Below are positions 37,601 through 49,116 of a stretch of DNA of 64,000 bases, piece after piece; within the stretch, counting starts at the first letter, position 1, and every line of letters starts with the position of its first letter. The translations under genes were made by a program, and so were the position numbers. The notes beneath the pieces were generated by a model, which saw nothing but the letters and a program-made list of their open reading frames with translations, ran no database searches and was not told where the DNA came from. Origin of the DNA: Proteles cristata cristata (Eukaryota > Chordata > Mammalia > Carnivora > Hyaenidae); NCBI GenBank assembly GCA_017311185.1, contig JAESUZ010003297.1, positions 124,001-188,000 on the forward strand, in the 5' to 3' direction.

Positions 37601-40238
37601 AGTCCTGGTCCGGGAGTGCTGCCAGTGTCTAGAGGGTGGAGATGGGAGGACAAGGCTAAGGCTGATGGAGACTGGAAGTCAGGAGTCCAAGGGGCCCAGA
37701 AATGGCGCCTGGTTCCCCCCCTATTCGGCCCTCCCCACCTTGTTGATGAGGGTGACTGTGTACACCAACAACTCAGGGTCAGCGCCATTCTTCTCCTCCA
37801 GGATGGACACCAGATTGGCCCAAGGAAGAGAGCCTGATACACAGAAAGGGGAGCAGTCATGCAGGGACAGGTAGGAGAGAGGGCTCTGAGTGGGGGCTGG
37901 GGGTGGGGGGGTGGAAGGAACAGTCTCTTACCTGTAGAGCTGGCCACAGAGTTGACCGCACGGATAAGCAGTGGAGCATTGTTCTCAGAGTATTCCACGA
38001 ACACCAGCAACAGCTTCAGGGCCGTCTTCACCACTAAGCGGGACTAGGGGGAGAGGTCACTACATATGAGTGGGGCTTGGGCCAGACTCATGCCAGATCC
38101 TGGTGGGGAGGGGTAAGGGCTTCTGGGGCTGGACTCACAGAGGAGAGTCTAGGCAGAAAGACCCTGGCCCCAGACCCAGGTGTTGGAGTGCCTTCTAGGC
38201 TTAGAGGAGCCTCAGACTCATTCAATTCCAGCCCACTTTGCAGAATAGGAGACTGAAGTCCAGAGAGAGGCAGTAAGAAAAGGGAGTATGGTTGTGTGGA
38301 GGGCCACTTACCATGCTAGCACACAGTGTGTACAGCCACTGCACAGTCTCACTGTGTGCCACCACCCCCAGCATCCCATCCACAAAAAGCATCAGCTGGC
38401 CTAGTGCTGGGGACACAGAGAAAAGATGAGGTCAGTAAGGGGTCACTGAAGGCAGAGGTCATGGGGGAGGGGTTGGACTGACCTCGGAGGATGTAGCTCT
38501 GATAGTTGTGGTCGGCAGCAGCACCCACGCGGATCAGGCAACTCAGCCCCTCTGAGTGCACAAATTCAGGCACCAGGTCCTTGTCCTCCTGGGGGCACCA
38601 TGGGGGAATTTAAGCAGGGCTCAGGCTGGACACCCACCCCCAGCCCACTTCTGGGCCTCACCTGGAAGATCTGCTTTAGTGAGAAGAGGGAACGGCGGAG
38701 CTCAGGGCCACTGGAGCCATACAACTTTTCTGCAAGGGTTAGGTGGGCATGGAAACCTCAAAGGGACACAACCCCTCACCAAACAATATTCTAGTACTCT
38801 CGAACCCCCTACCTCCTCCTCCACTCCCTGACTCTGGGCAACCCCCAATCTGGTTTACTTGCAGCATCAGCCCTGGCCCTGAAAGGAGAGGTCAGGATAG
38901 GAATGATAGGGGGCCACACATCCTGTCTCCCATGTGCCTTGTCCACTGTCCAGCCCAGGCCTGAAAGAAACTGAGCCAGCAGTGCTGGGGAGGGGCAGTT
39001 CTGGACATGAATGTCCTCATACACTCACCCAAGATGGCATTGACCCTCACGGAGAGTTGAGTACGCAGAATAAGTGTAGGCTTTCGCCCTTTGCTAGAAT
39101 CAAACAGCCTAGTCAGTAGTTTCCGGGCCATTCCTAAGGGTCCCTGCCCCCCACACCAAGGCAGCTAAAGACCACCCCACACGCCACCCCTGGCCCAACT
39201 CCCTCCTCCTCAACAGGAAGGTTTGTGCAAAATAGGTATCTCAGATATGTGGGAGGTCACCCCCCTCATATCCCAGGCATCAGGTAACTCTGGCCAGGCT
39301 TTGGGATTCCCCTGGCACAGTCTCGTGGAGTGGCAGGAGGTGACCCTCGGCCTAGGCTAGAGATCAGGTGTCTTGGCTGCTGACACTTGAGCCAGCCCCT
39401 GGTGGAGGCAAGGGTAGGGGCCAGCCTTGCCTTCCTGGTCCCATCAGCTCTGACCTGATCTCTTCATAGAAGCCCTCCAGCATCTCCCGCTGCTCTTCCA
39501 GAGACAGCTCAGGGTCCAGGTAGTATCCAGAGGGAGACACTTGTAGGGCGCAGTCCTCCAGCTGGGGACAAAGGGAAGAGCTGTCAGGGCTGGGAAAGAG
39601 GTGGTAGGGATATGTATGGAGACCCCAGGACCTTCTACTCCCATTCAGAGAGCCAGCAGAGAGGCATACCACAGGGTGTGTGCTGCAGCCATCCATTCCT
39701 TTAGCAGTCATTTCTCATGGGCCTACTATGCGTGAAGCCCATCTACCTCCGGTGCCAGGCTTTCTTGCCCTTTGTATGTGCTATGTCTTCCAGCTAACAC
39801 CTACCCATTCTGTATGTTTCAGATTAGGTAATGCTTTTTTTTGGAACTTTCCTAGACTCTTCTAGCCAGTGCTATGTAACTTGTTTCACCCCATGGGTGT
39901 AGCTCCCATGTATGAGGCCTTGTACACAGCATTATAATATCCTAGACATTAGTCTCCTCCTCACTAACCATGGGTTCTCTGGGTACAGGCAGCATCTCTG
40001 TCTTGCCCCATGCTATATCTACAGAGCCTAGCACCGTACTTGGCTCACAGTAAGTGTTCACTAAACATTGTTGAGCTCATGAACATCAATAAGGAAAAGG
40101 CATAGAGAGAAGATGGGAGGAAGTTTCTGCCTTCGAGGAAGTTGACAGCCCTGGGGGTGATAAGCTGCATCCACAAAACATTCAAGCTCAGGGAGAGAGT
40201 GTTAAGAATGTTGGTACAAACTCAGCTGGATGGAAGGA

Positions 40239-40270
<32 letters not shown>

Positions 40271-41816
40271 TTGTGTATGTGTGTGTAGGATATGTGTGTC
40301 TCCCTGAACTGAGACAGTGAGGAGCAGTGAGTAATCCATAGGCTATCAGTCCCTTCAGGCCTCAGAGCCTTTACCCTGCCCCAAGTGAGCTAGAACTCAG
40401 AGGCCTCCAAGGGGCCTAATTAAAAACTAGGTTTTAGGGTCTAACTCTATCAGTCTATAGTGGGTCCCTGAAACCTGCATTGTAGAAGGAACCTGTAGAA
40501 AAGTTACTCCCGAGAGTCTGAGGGTAGCACTTTGCCTCTCCCAGACACCTCCCCCATAGCGCAGAGCCAGTATGCAGGGTTCAGCAAACTCCCCTTGTAT
40601 TGAGTGGCCCTGCTCCTTGAGTTGCCATGGCCCAGGGAGAGCCCACCTCTGGAGAAGCAGGGTGTTTTCTGGTTTCCATCTTACTGGGAAAGTCAATCCC
40701 AACATGTGTCCTACTGTTCTGTCAGCACTGCCCTGCTCTGGGCCCAGTCCAAGGGCTTCCAGCTGCTGTTGGTCCCCTGGGAGAAACGGAGTCTAGTTTC
40801 TACCCCTACTTATTTCTGCTTTGCACCCCTGCTCATGCCTGAGAGACTGACCTAGCTTCTTCATGGCAGTTCAGCCTGTGAGGCCTTTGGGTGACACCCC
40901 CTCTCCTCCCCCCATTCTCCCCTGCCACGCCTGGGACATGGGACATAGGACAAACACTCCAGCCTGTTCTCTGTCCCACTTCCTGCCTGGCTGCCTGCCC
41001 TCCCTTGGGCGCCTTGGGCGGGCCTGGCCTCTCTCCCCTCCCTGGGAGCAGAGTCATCTTCTCCAGGGCCTAGTAGGAACAGGCCTGAGATGGGGTGGCA
41101 AGGCCCCAGGCCTGGGGTACTTCATCTTGGGCCAGCTCAGCTGAGGGCAGCCCCATATTCCTCCTGATCCCTCTTCCCACATGGTGACTCAGCAGCCTAC
41201 CCACTCCACACCCATCCAGGCATAGCTGCATCTCCTTTCACCTTGGACTAGAGAATTCTGGGACCCTAGTGAAACATATCCACACACCTGCCACAGCCCC
41301 AGAGCAACAAACCCCTTCAGGAATCCCCCCAATCACACACATGTGTATAAAGAATAGCTCATTCATTCAAACATTTGTGAACCAGGCTGATTTTAAGTAT
41401 TGAGGACATAGTGGTGAGACCAGCTGGGGAGGCAGGCAGAGCTGCCTCAGAAAAGGGCCACAAGTGGGTGCCTTGGTGGCTCAGTCAGATAAGTGTCCAA
41501 CTTGATTTCAGCTCAGGTCATGACCTCATGGTTTGTGGGATTGAGCCCCCATCAGGCTCTGCACTAACAGTGTGAAGCCTACTTGGGATTTTCTCTTTTC
41601 CCCTCTCTCTGTCCCTTCCCCATGCTCGTGCTCTCTCTCTCAAAATAAATAAATAAACATAAAAAAAAAAGAAAAAAGAAAAAGACCACAAATAAATGTA
41701 GAAGCACAAGTGCCATGAGGGCTAAGAAAGGAGAGGGTCAGAGTGCCATAAAGGTAAACACTGGTGGGTGATTAGCTTATGCCTGGTATGTACTTCCACA
41801 CCCAGGTTTACAATCT

Positions 41817-41884
<68 letters not shown>

Positions 41885-44800
41885 GCATGCTCTGGAGGAG
41901 CACAAGCTCAAGAAGCACATCTACAGAAAGCTCGGATCCAGCAGGGTCTTTTCCCTCCTGCAAGCACACTTGCATGCTGTAATCCCAAGTAAGCAGAAAA
42001 TGGGCCACTCCTTCCAAGATGCCTGCATCTATTTGGGGTAGGGTCCTAAAGGTCAAGTGCTCTACCACCCAGATGAGCAGGTTTAACCCCTTTCCCTCCA
42101 TGGTGGCAGCAGTGGCCTCCATAGCCACTTTACTTGTCTTATTCTTCCAGGGCCCCATTTCTAGGAAGAAATCCAGAGGTAACAGCCAGCTGAAAGCCTC
42201 CAGGTTGGTGCCCCCCACCCCAACCTAGCTGCCTGTCCTGGATAGAGATGGGGGGGTGTGGGGTGTGTGGTAGGCTAGGATAGCAAAGAACAGAGACTTC
42301 CTGTCAGCTGGATGGTGCTTGTCCCTCACACCCCTGTCCCCTTCTTTGGGTCACCCTTCTGAGAGCCAAACCTCTGGGGCTTGTTTCTCACACCCTGGGA
42401 CTGGGCCAGGCCAGGCCAGGCCAGAGTAAGCATGAACCCTCGTTCCTGCTGACAGTGCTTAGGGTCAACACAGAGCCAGTGTGGCTCACATCCTTGACTC
42501 CTTTCTGGCTTTTGTCTTTCATGCTTATCTGTGTCTGTCTTAGAGTGGAGTCCTCTCCATTCTTCCCAGGCTCAGACCCTTCAGCATGCAGCCCACTTTT
42601 TCGTGATTCTCTGGGCTCAAGCTTTTCTGGCAGCCTAAACCAACTTGTCACATATGGTTTTAAACACAGGGCCAAACGTAGGGGACCATGGTCCCTGTGG
42701 TGTCTACTCCCCAATATTTTTCATAAATGCAAATCAGGCAAGAATGATCATGCCAGGGGCAGGGAAAGAAGATGGAGAAGAGGGCAGAATTATATGCTGA
42801 AGGACTCCTATTTTAGGAAATAATTTTGCTGCTTTTTTTCTTCTGCTTTCCTATAAACACAAGACCTTTGGGACACCTGGCTGGCCCAATCAGAGGAACT
42901 CTAGATCTCAGGGTCATGATTTGACCCCCATGTTGGGCATAGAGGTCACTTAAATAATAACTAACTAATGAAATAAATTTTAAACACGAGAGAGATCCTG
43001 TGCTCTAACAACCCTCCTTCTCTTGTTATCTTGGGTTTCTAACTAGACCATGACTTCCTAGATGAGACACTATGGATGGGCCTTGAGGAGGGAAACCCAT
43101 ATTAGTTATGCCTCCTCTGTGTCATGTACTAGGTTGCCTAGTTATTTGAGTCTCCTGATAATCCTTTTTTTAAAAAAAAGTTTATTTGAGAGACAGAGAA
43201 GGAGAGTGCACACACACAGGCACATGTAGGGGAGTAGCAGAGAGGAGAGAGAGAATCCTAAGCAGGCTCCACTGTTAGAGCAGAGCCTGACACAGGGCTA
43301 GATCTCAGGAATTGTGAGATCATGACCTGAGCCAAAATCAAGAGTGGGATGCCTGGGGCACCTGGGTGGCTCAGTCGGGTTAGCATCTGACTTCAGCTCC
43401 ATGATATAGTTTGTGAGTTCAAGCCCCGCCGTCGCGCGCTGTGCTGATAGCTCAGAGCCTGGAGCCTGCTTCAGACTCTCTGTCTCCCTTTCTCTCTGCC
43501 CCTCCCCTGCTCATGTTCTGTCTCTTTCCCGCTCTCAAAAATTAAATAAACATTAAAAAAAAATTTTTTTTAAAAAAGTCAGATGCCTAACTGACTAAGC
43601 AATCCAGGTACCCCACATAATTCTTTTTTTTTTTTTTTTAAGGTTTATTTACTTAAGTAATGTCTGCACACCATGGGGCTCGAATTCATGACCTTGAGAT
43701 CAAGAGTCACATGCTCTTCCAACTGAGCCAGCCAACCCCCACCCCTTTCCTGATAATCCTTTTACAGGTGAGGAAACCAAAGCTCAGAACCTGAGTGAAT
43801 ATACCCCAGGCAGCACAACCAGGAATGGAACCAGGGCTAAGTGAGCTAGATTTTGGGTAGATGGACTTTGGAAATGCTCCAGGAAACCCTGGAGGGAACG
43901 TGAAGGGAGGGCTGAAGCCTATAGTGTTGCCAAGGGCTAAAGATCCCCCCTCAGCTTTCTGGACTCTGCACAAACCCCTAACTAGCCCTCCAAGTTGTAG
44001 CAAGCAAAGGAACACGAATATACATACCATACATGTCATACACGCCAAGGTAACAGTGCCAAGATCTGGGAGGACCTAAGTCCTAAGGTTGCTCACCAGG
44101 CTGCAGCCCAGGCTCCCTAGCCCAGAATGACCAGTAAATTGGACATGGTGGTCCTAGGGAAAACTGGGAGAAGGCCATGATCCATGCCCACATCCCAATC
44201 TTCTAGTATCCCCAAAAGACCTCAGTATCAGGGGAATAAAGGACTCAGTTCATCATCAGAGAACCCCATCTTACCCTTAAGAATCCTGTGGGACCCTTCC
44301 AGTTGGTCCCTGTCCCAGCAGGTCAGGTTCACACTTTAGCCCCCTTGCAAACAACTGCTCCTGAGGGGTAAACTGAGGCTGAAGTAGGGAGGGTGTAAGG
44401 TCAGGAAACATTCCAGGACAGTGTCACACCTGTCCTCCTTTTATCTTTAGCCACAGCTGGGGAAACAGAAGTTACTGGTGACAGATTTCTAGGGCTATCC
44501 CTGCTGCTAGACATAGGGGACTCCTTTGGCCTTTGCATCAGGGACAGAGCAGCATTCAGGTCTCACTGCCCAGAGCCCGTGGAGAAGTCAGTGCTATCTC
44601 GGATGTGGCAGGGCCTTTAGGTGTCATAGAAGGGCTCCGGAGGCATTGCCCAGAAGACCAAAAGGTACCAGAGCTCTGCTAAACAGATGAAATGCAGGGC
44701 CAGAGGGCCAGAGGGCCTGGTTCTCCCCTGGGCAGGGAGCAGGTCCCTGGACTTGGAAAGGCTTGCAACAGAGGGAAGATAGATACTTCTAAATTACCCT

Positions 44801-47470
44801 GGGGACACCCAGCATGGCAGAAAGCATTGCCAGGACCCTCTCCACCCCCCTTCACCAACCCCCTTCCCAAGGCCAGATGAGTCAGAGGCTGTGGCTAGGA
44901 GCTTCCTCCTAGACTAGGAGGAAATGAGCAAGGCTTTCTCAGATCTGAAAGCTCTATCTAAACCGTTTAAAAAGGAAGCCCCCAGGGGAACTCTAGTGGC
45001 TAGGCCCAGCCCAGTGGGGATGTGTGGGGTGGAGCCCCAGAGAGAAAGTGGGCTGGGCCTTTGTGCTTTCCCAGGGAGGAAATGGGGTCTGCAGGGATGA
45101 TGAAGGTCAGTGCCCAGAATGGGAGGAGGGTAGATGTCCACTTGGCTGTATCCCTTTCCTCTACTAGACAAATGTACAGAGGATAAAGCAATGAGTAGAT
45201 AGAGGGCCCCTCCCTTTTATTTCTGCTCTAGGACTAGGATGGGAATGCCTGGGTTTCTAGGCCACCTTTCCTCTCTATAGGGGTATCTAGGCAGGCTTGA
45301 GTGTGTCTGTGCCCCTCGGGCACACACTTATAGGACTTGGGCAGGAACCAGCTGTTGACATTTCCTGCAAGGGGGAGCCCTGCTCCCCCTTTCTCAGCTC
45401 TCTGATGTCCCTGCCCCTACCCTATTCTCAGCCCTTCTTCCTTCAGCCTTCTATTCTGGGGCTGTGGTCACAGTTTATATTTGGGATGAACACATCACAG
45501 TGTATCTGACCATTCCTGGCAAAGCTGCCAGCCCCAGGGAGTCCTGGCTACAGGCACAGTAGTAACCCAGTGTGCCCACCAGCATATCCTGCCTGTGTCC
45601 TCAGGTACCCCAAGTGGGATATCCTAAAGTAGGGAGATCAGGAATGTCTGAGCTGGGGGGTACTTAACACATTCTCTACCTGAGCTCAGTAGTGTCCTTA
45701 GCTAGGGAGCACAGAACAGAGGACAGAACACCTGGTGCAGTAGGGAGATGGTCCCTAAATGAGAGGAAGAAGCAAGAGGTGGTTCTTTCCTGTCCCCAAC
45801 CTCCCAAATCTGCCCCTAATTGGGAAGAGAGGTGTTAGGGCTAAGTCCTGTCCTAGAGTAGGAGTAGAAGGAATACTGTTCTCTGTAATGCTCCAGGCTT
45901 ATTTCAGCACCAGGAGTTCTACAAGCCTGAAGGCAGGAACTGGCTTCAATTTAGCACCCTTCTCTCCAGTGCCCATCCTGAATTGAAAGTGGCCTCGGGC
46001 TGGATGTTCTTCTTCCAGGCCCACCTCAGTTTCCCCCTTTGAACAGGATACAACAAAAAGGGTTGCATCAAAATTCTAAAGTGGGCAGTGTGCTGCAACC
46101 TTCAAGCCGTGGCCTTGAAGCTCGGGCTCTGCCCGGACACGCGCCACTCCGGGGCCAATAATCTCACCAACTCTCCCGCCCGCGCTCAGAGGCGGGGCTG
46201 GCCTGCAGAGCAAGGAATGCAGGCTGGGGGCCCGGCGCCCGGGGCACATTCCAGGGGAGACCCCGGGCCCAGGGGGCAAGTTTGCGCAATTCGCCCCCCA
46301 GCTAAGGCTGAGAGCAAGGGAGGACACCCCCACCAACTCCCTCATCTTTTCCTCACCACTCGGTGAGGACTGGCCGGCGGGGAACCCTGGGGGGTGGTAG
46401 TGCAACTCCCAGAGTCCTGGCCCGGAAACCCAGCGCGCCGGAAAGGGCTGCCTGCGGGGGGCTGAGCTCAGGGAGCCGGAGGGGAGGTAGGGCCAACCAT
46501 CTGGAAAAGGGCCTCTCGCAGCACTGTCGGTACGCAGGCAAACTAGGGCAGGCCGGCGGTTTAAAATTAGCCCGGCCCGCCCCCTCCCTTCTACCCGTGG
46601 GCCGGTGAAGGCTGGAGTACGGGATGTTGGGGGCGGTGACTCAAAGGGCTTTTCCACCAGTGCAGCCACTGGCTCTCTGCGTGTCCCGGGCCGGGCCGCT
46701 TCCGGGGGACTCCCCGCACTCAGTGAAGTCTCTCTTCTACGGGCATTCTCGAGCCGCGCCCCCACCTACGGGGCAACGCTCTACGGGGCAGGACCCAATC
46801 CAGCCAACAGAAACCGCTCGAAGCTTTTGCCACCCCCAGTGGCCCGCCCCGGACCCGCCCCTCCTCTTGGTCCCGCCCCACCTCACCTGAAGCAGGTGGA
46901 AGCTGGTCCTTTCCCAGCTCCTAACTCCTTGTCCGCTACCACCCAAACATTTACTGTCACCGTATCCAGATCGGTACCCACGCAGACAGACAGCGAATAG
47001 ACCCCGGACACCTCCCCCAGGTGGGCCTCACTTCGAGGGGGCAGCCAAAGTGGCAGAGACAACAAGCTCCCACCTCCCTTCTTCAGCTTCGCTCAACTTG
47101 AGAGGCGTCCCGCGAAAGTGGGGCAGCTTGGACCTTAGGTTCCCAGCCCAAGACTTTTCGGAAGGAACGCATCCACTCCCGCCCCTCCCCGAGGGGTACC
47201 TCCCAAAGGCTTTCATGGCGCCGACCGTGAACTTCTGATCGCCCCCAATCTTTCTTTAGGCCGCCTCACCTTCAGCGGCGCCGCCAATAGGCGATGCAGC
47301 TTGGGTATCTGTGCACTCAGGGGCAGCGACCCGTCCAGGCTACAGGTGGGGGCTCGGCGCGGCTCCGGGAAGTTGGCACATGCGAAGGGGTCGGTGTCCT
47401 CCAAGTACTGCACCCGCACGGTCACCACTGATACCGGGTCCCCATCTCCGCGGTCTTCTTCGCCCGCCAT
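31689..47470 (-). CDS. FHOD1: FH1/FH2 domain-containing formin 1 (24 coding exons, 1208 aa long form)
   Basis: Minus-strand exons: 47470-47270, 39561-39455, 39093-39029, 38729-38662, 38588-38483, 38406-38312, 38043-37932, 37833-37739, 37628-37485, 37371-37226, 37144-36908, 36774-36751, 36365-36312, 35405-35290, 35205-34601, 34261-34106, 33874-33692, 33605-33486, 33408-33247, 32838-32648, 32557-32365, 32283-32121, 32045-31845, 31771-31689. The sum of 3627 nt is in frame. FHOD1 bundles and caps actin in stress fibres under Rac/ROCK control. Domains: GTPase-binding and FH3 regions (1-330), a GPASS-rich linker (380-440), acidic [10 protein letters not shown] (about 593), FH1 polyproline (about 613-655), FH2 (about 662-1060), and a DAD with [12 protein letters not shown] and the ROCK-type site RKSLRRTLKSG near the C-terminus. 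The exon 11 acceptor could instead be 37156 (four residues more). Exon 1 is followed by a 7.7-kb intron. Confidence 0.95.
34436..34556 (+). repeat. MIR-like fragment in FHOD1 intron 15
   Basis: CTTTGCCTTGGTTTCCCCATG and GGAAATGAG.. are typical MIR wording in an otherwise non-coding intron. Confidence 0.6.
36312..36774 (-). other. FHOD1: FHOD1 cassette: 24-nt microexon plus 54-nt exon
   Basis: The microexon 36774-36751 has a strong pyrimidine acceptor (TTTCTTTCCAG) and donor GTAAGT. The exon 36365-36312 has acceptor CTACCCAG and donor GTAAGT. Together they add 78 nt (26 residues, [16 protein letters not shown]...) between SIYK and ARFLENV without changing frame. The 24-nt exon spliced directly to exon 14 would create a TGA, so the two are expected to be included or skipped together. 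The human short isoform lacks them, as I recall. Confidence 0.8.
37060..37165 (-). repeat. FHOD1: Coding minisatellite in FHOD1 exon 11 (GPASS-type repeats)
   Basis: Four to five imperfect GC-rich units of roughly 24-27 bp (plus-strand GGCGGGGCC..GGCTGGAG type) encode alternating PAGPASS / AGPASK / TGPASS / ADPAS. The same protein region in human is a differently arranged GP(A/T)SS stretch, so it appears to evolve by repeat turnover. Confidence 0.7.
39890..40090 (+). repeat. L2-like LINE 3' end in FHOD1 intron 1
   Basis: AGAGCCTAGCACCGTACTTGG followed by CACAGTAAGTGTTCACTAAA is characteristic of the L2 3' terminus. Confidence 0.8.
40236..40292. repeat. Imperfect (GT/TA)n tract
   Basis: Alternating GTGTGT / TATGTG units in FHOD1 intron 1. 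The neighbouring 40.3-41.4 kb is non-coding and shows no clear repeat. Confidence 0.8.
41465..41685 (+). mobile_element. CAN-SINE, diverged, plus strand
   Basis: Head GTGGGTGCCTTGGTGGCTCAG, mid part CAGGCTCTGCACTAACAG, CT-rich body, tail CAAAATAAATAAATAAACAT. Older than the CTAGG-group copies. Confidence 0.93.
41817..41879. repeat. (GT)n microsatellite
   Basis: About 31 uninterrupted GT units in FHOD1 intron 1, the longest in the window. Confidence 0.97.
42869..42985 (+). mobile_element. CAN-SINE head fragment, old
   Basis: GGGACACCTGGCTGGCCCAA, CTCAGGGTCATGATTTGACC and an AAATAATAA..AAATAAATTTTAAA tail. This is the short SINE type lacking the CT-rich body. Confidence 0.8.
43169..43748. mobile_element. 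Three-level nested CAN-SINE cluster
   Basis: A minus-strand SINE (43169-43353 plus 43588-43614) is split by a plus-strand SINE (43354-43576) flanked by AGTGGGATGCC / AGTCAGATGCC. Beside it lies a third minus-strand SINE (43624-43740). The whole block sits between copies of CCTGATAATCCTTT (43154-43167 and 43749-43762), implying the third element came first and the others inserted into its poly-T region and then into each other. Confidence 0.8.
43770..46080. other. FHOD1 intron 1, non-coding stretch
   Basis: Unique-looking intronic DNA. I recognise no exon, RNA gene or transposon in it. Confidence 0.45.
46100..46880. promoter_or_regulatory. Intronic CpG-rich island in FHOD1 intron 1
   Basis: CpG density rises sharply, as in the annotated promoters. 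Candidate elements: CCAAT at about 46153, an AP-1 site TGACTCA at 46637-46643, a palindromic kappaB-like GGGGACTCCCC at 46705-46715, and GC boxes near 46190 and 46850. It lies about 0.6-1.4 kb inside the gene, so it is a candidate alternative promoter or enhancer. No open reading frame here is convincing. Confidence 0.5.
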
Positions 47471-47780
47471 GGTTCTGTCACTGGCTTCACGCCGTGCGCC
47501 TCCGTGAGGATCCCAACCCCGCGGCGGCTTCTGCAAAACTAGCTCGGCTGTCTGGGCCGGGCCGGACCGGACGCTGTTGAGGAGGGGAGGAGCCACACGG
47601 AGGCGGGGCTGAGGAAGGAGGTGGAGCTAAGAGTAGTCCCTGAACACGCCGCTAGGAGCTACCACTACTGGAGGCGGGGCTTGTCGCCAGCCAGTCAGAG
47701 GGCTCAATCATGATCCCGTTAGTTCACTGGCTCTGCCGGCGGGAAAACCCAAGCTCGCGCCCCGCCTTCAAGAGCGCGCC
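47471..47780 (-). promoter_or_regulatory. FHOD1: FHOD1 CpG promoter
   Basis: CpG-rich, TATA-less DNA immediately upstream of the FHOD1 ATG, with GGCGGGGC boxes near 47600 and 47673. It is 1.6 kb from the SLC9A5 start, on the opposite strand. Confidence 0.65.
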
Positions 47781-47829
47781 CAGGTCAGGGAGGCTTTCTT
47801 TGGGCTTGGGGGCGATGAGGCTGCGCTGT

Positions 47830-48450
47830 GGTCGAAGGGTTCTTCGGGAAGGTGTGGCGGAAGTTTCTTTAGATAGTGGCCAGCCAGGTCTCCCTGTGTT
47901 TAGGGACGAGATGGCCCTTATTCCTTCAGTTTAAGGAATGAAGTGGATGGGATTCCGTCATTTGGGGGAAAACATGGAGATGGATTCCTTTTAGTTTGGA
48001 GCAAGAAGTGAAAATAGATTCCACCCAGCTTGAAGAAGAGGTGGGACTTCTTCCCTTTAGATGGGGTAAGAAGAGGGATGGATGCCCCTCAGCTCTGGGA
48101 AAACGATGTGCTGACTCAGTTTCAGTGGGGTGGTAGAACATGTTTTTCCTCAGTTTGGGTGACGAAGTGGGATGGTTGCTTCTTAGCTTGAATGAAAAAT
48201 GGATACGGTCCTCCTCAGTTTGGGGCTAGATTAGCCGCATGCCCCCTCAGGTTTGGGGGAAAAGGTGAGGGGATCCCTGTTAGTTTGAAGGGAATCGATA
48301 GGCAGGGTCTTCCATAGTTTAGGGAAAGAAGATACGTTCCCTTCAGTTGCAAGAAAAAGGTGAGGAGACTTCCCTGTAGTTTGACGGAAAGTGTGGCCGG
48401 GTGCTCCTCGGTTTGAGAGATAAAGAGGGACAGCTTTCTTTTCAGACTGG
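47830..48450. repeat. Degenerate minisatellite, about 18-19 units of about 32 bp
   Basis: A core close to CYTCAGTTTGGG followed by AARAAG.GGGATGG.TTCC recurs at a regular spacing. The core Y-A-G-Y-T-T begins at about 47895, 47927, 47959, 47992, 48026, 48058, 48090, 48123, 48151, 48184, 48216, 48248, 48281, 48315, 48344, 48377, 48409 and 48443. Spacings are 28-34 bp with 32-33 most common. Units are strongly diverged, so the array is old. It sits between the FHOD1 and SLC9A5 promoters. Confidence 0.85.
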
Positions 48451-48519
48451 AATGAGAGCTGGGCCTAGTCTAGGCCTTGGAGTTTCTGGGAACTTGGAGG
48501 AGAGCGTTGTCCATCACGG

Positions 48520-49116
48520 CTTTCTGGGCGCGCCCAGTGCGCTTGCGCAGCTCTGGTCTGGGCGGGGGCCCTCGGGGGTCCTAGGCTCCGCAGGGCGGCG
48601 ACGCACTGCCACCTGCCGTTTGCACGGGGCAGCGTCGGGGCCCGAGCCCTTGGTAACAGCAGTGGGTCTGCGCTCGCGTTGGAGACGCGCCCCTCCGGCC
48701 TGGACCCCGTACCCGCCAGACCCCTGCCCCTCCCCTGCGGGCTACAGCCTTGGGCGGGTAGGACAAGGTAGTGCCTCTGGAGGGCTGTGGCCGCTTACAG
48801 TTCTGAAACAGGGTCGGGGGAGCTTTGAGGAAGGTTTGGAAGAGCGGACTCGAAGGAATAGGTTTCGGGACTTGGGGGAGAGCTGCACTGGGGGATTTCC
48901 AGAGCTGAGACTGATTTAGTGGGGGAGGAGCAGGGGTCCAGAGTCCGGGCGCCCGGAGCACGGTCTCGGAGTCCGGACCCGGCTTGGGGGTTTCGGAGCC
49001 AGGATTGGGGGGAGCGGGCCCCACGTGCTCGTGACGCGGGGGCGGCCGGTAGGCGCGGCAGCGACGCGAGGCCGGCGGCCGTGCGGTGCCGGCAGGGCTG
49101 CTAGGCAGTCTGCAGG
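48520..49116 (+). promoter_or_regulatory. SLC9A5: SLC9A5 CpG promoter / 5'UTR
   Basis: CpG-dense, TATA-less. A near-consensus NRF1 site TGCGCTTGCGCA lies at 48538-48549 and an E-box CACGTG at 49022-49027. NHE5 is mainly neuronal in mammals, but I did not find a convincing full RE1/REST site here. Confidence 0.6.

Noticed and set aside
37485..37620. FHOD1 frames reading through introns as retained-intron coding sequence
   Set aside because: Short GC-rich introns are often open by chance. Consensus splice sites and the known protein fit the spliced form.
46076..46765. 229-codon minus-strand frame in FHOD1 intron 1
   Set aside because: GC-rich DNA has few stops. The translation shows no domain or conserved motif and lies in a CpG-rich island.
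47830..48450. CRISPR-like regular repeat
   Set aside because: The genome is clearly mammalian, the units are degenerate and directly abutting, and there are no distinct spacers. A minisatellite explains it.
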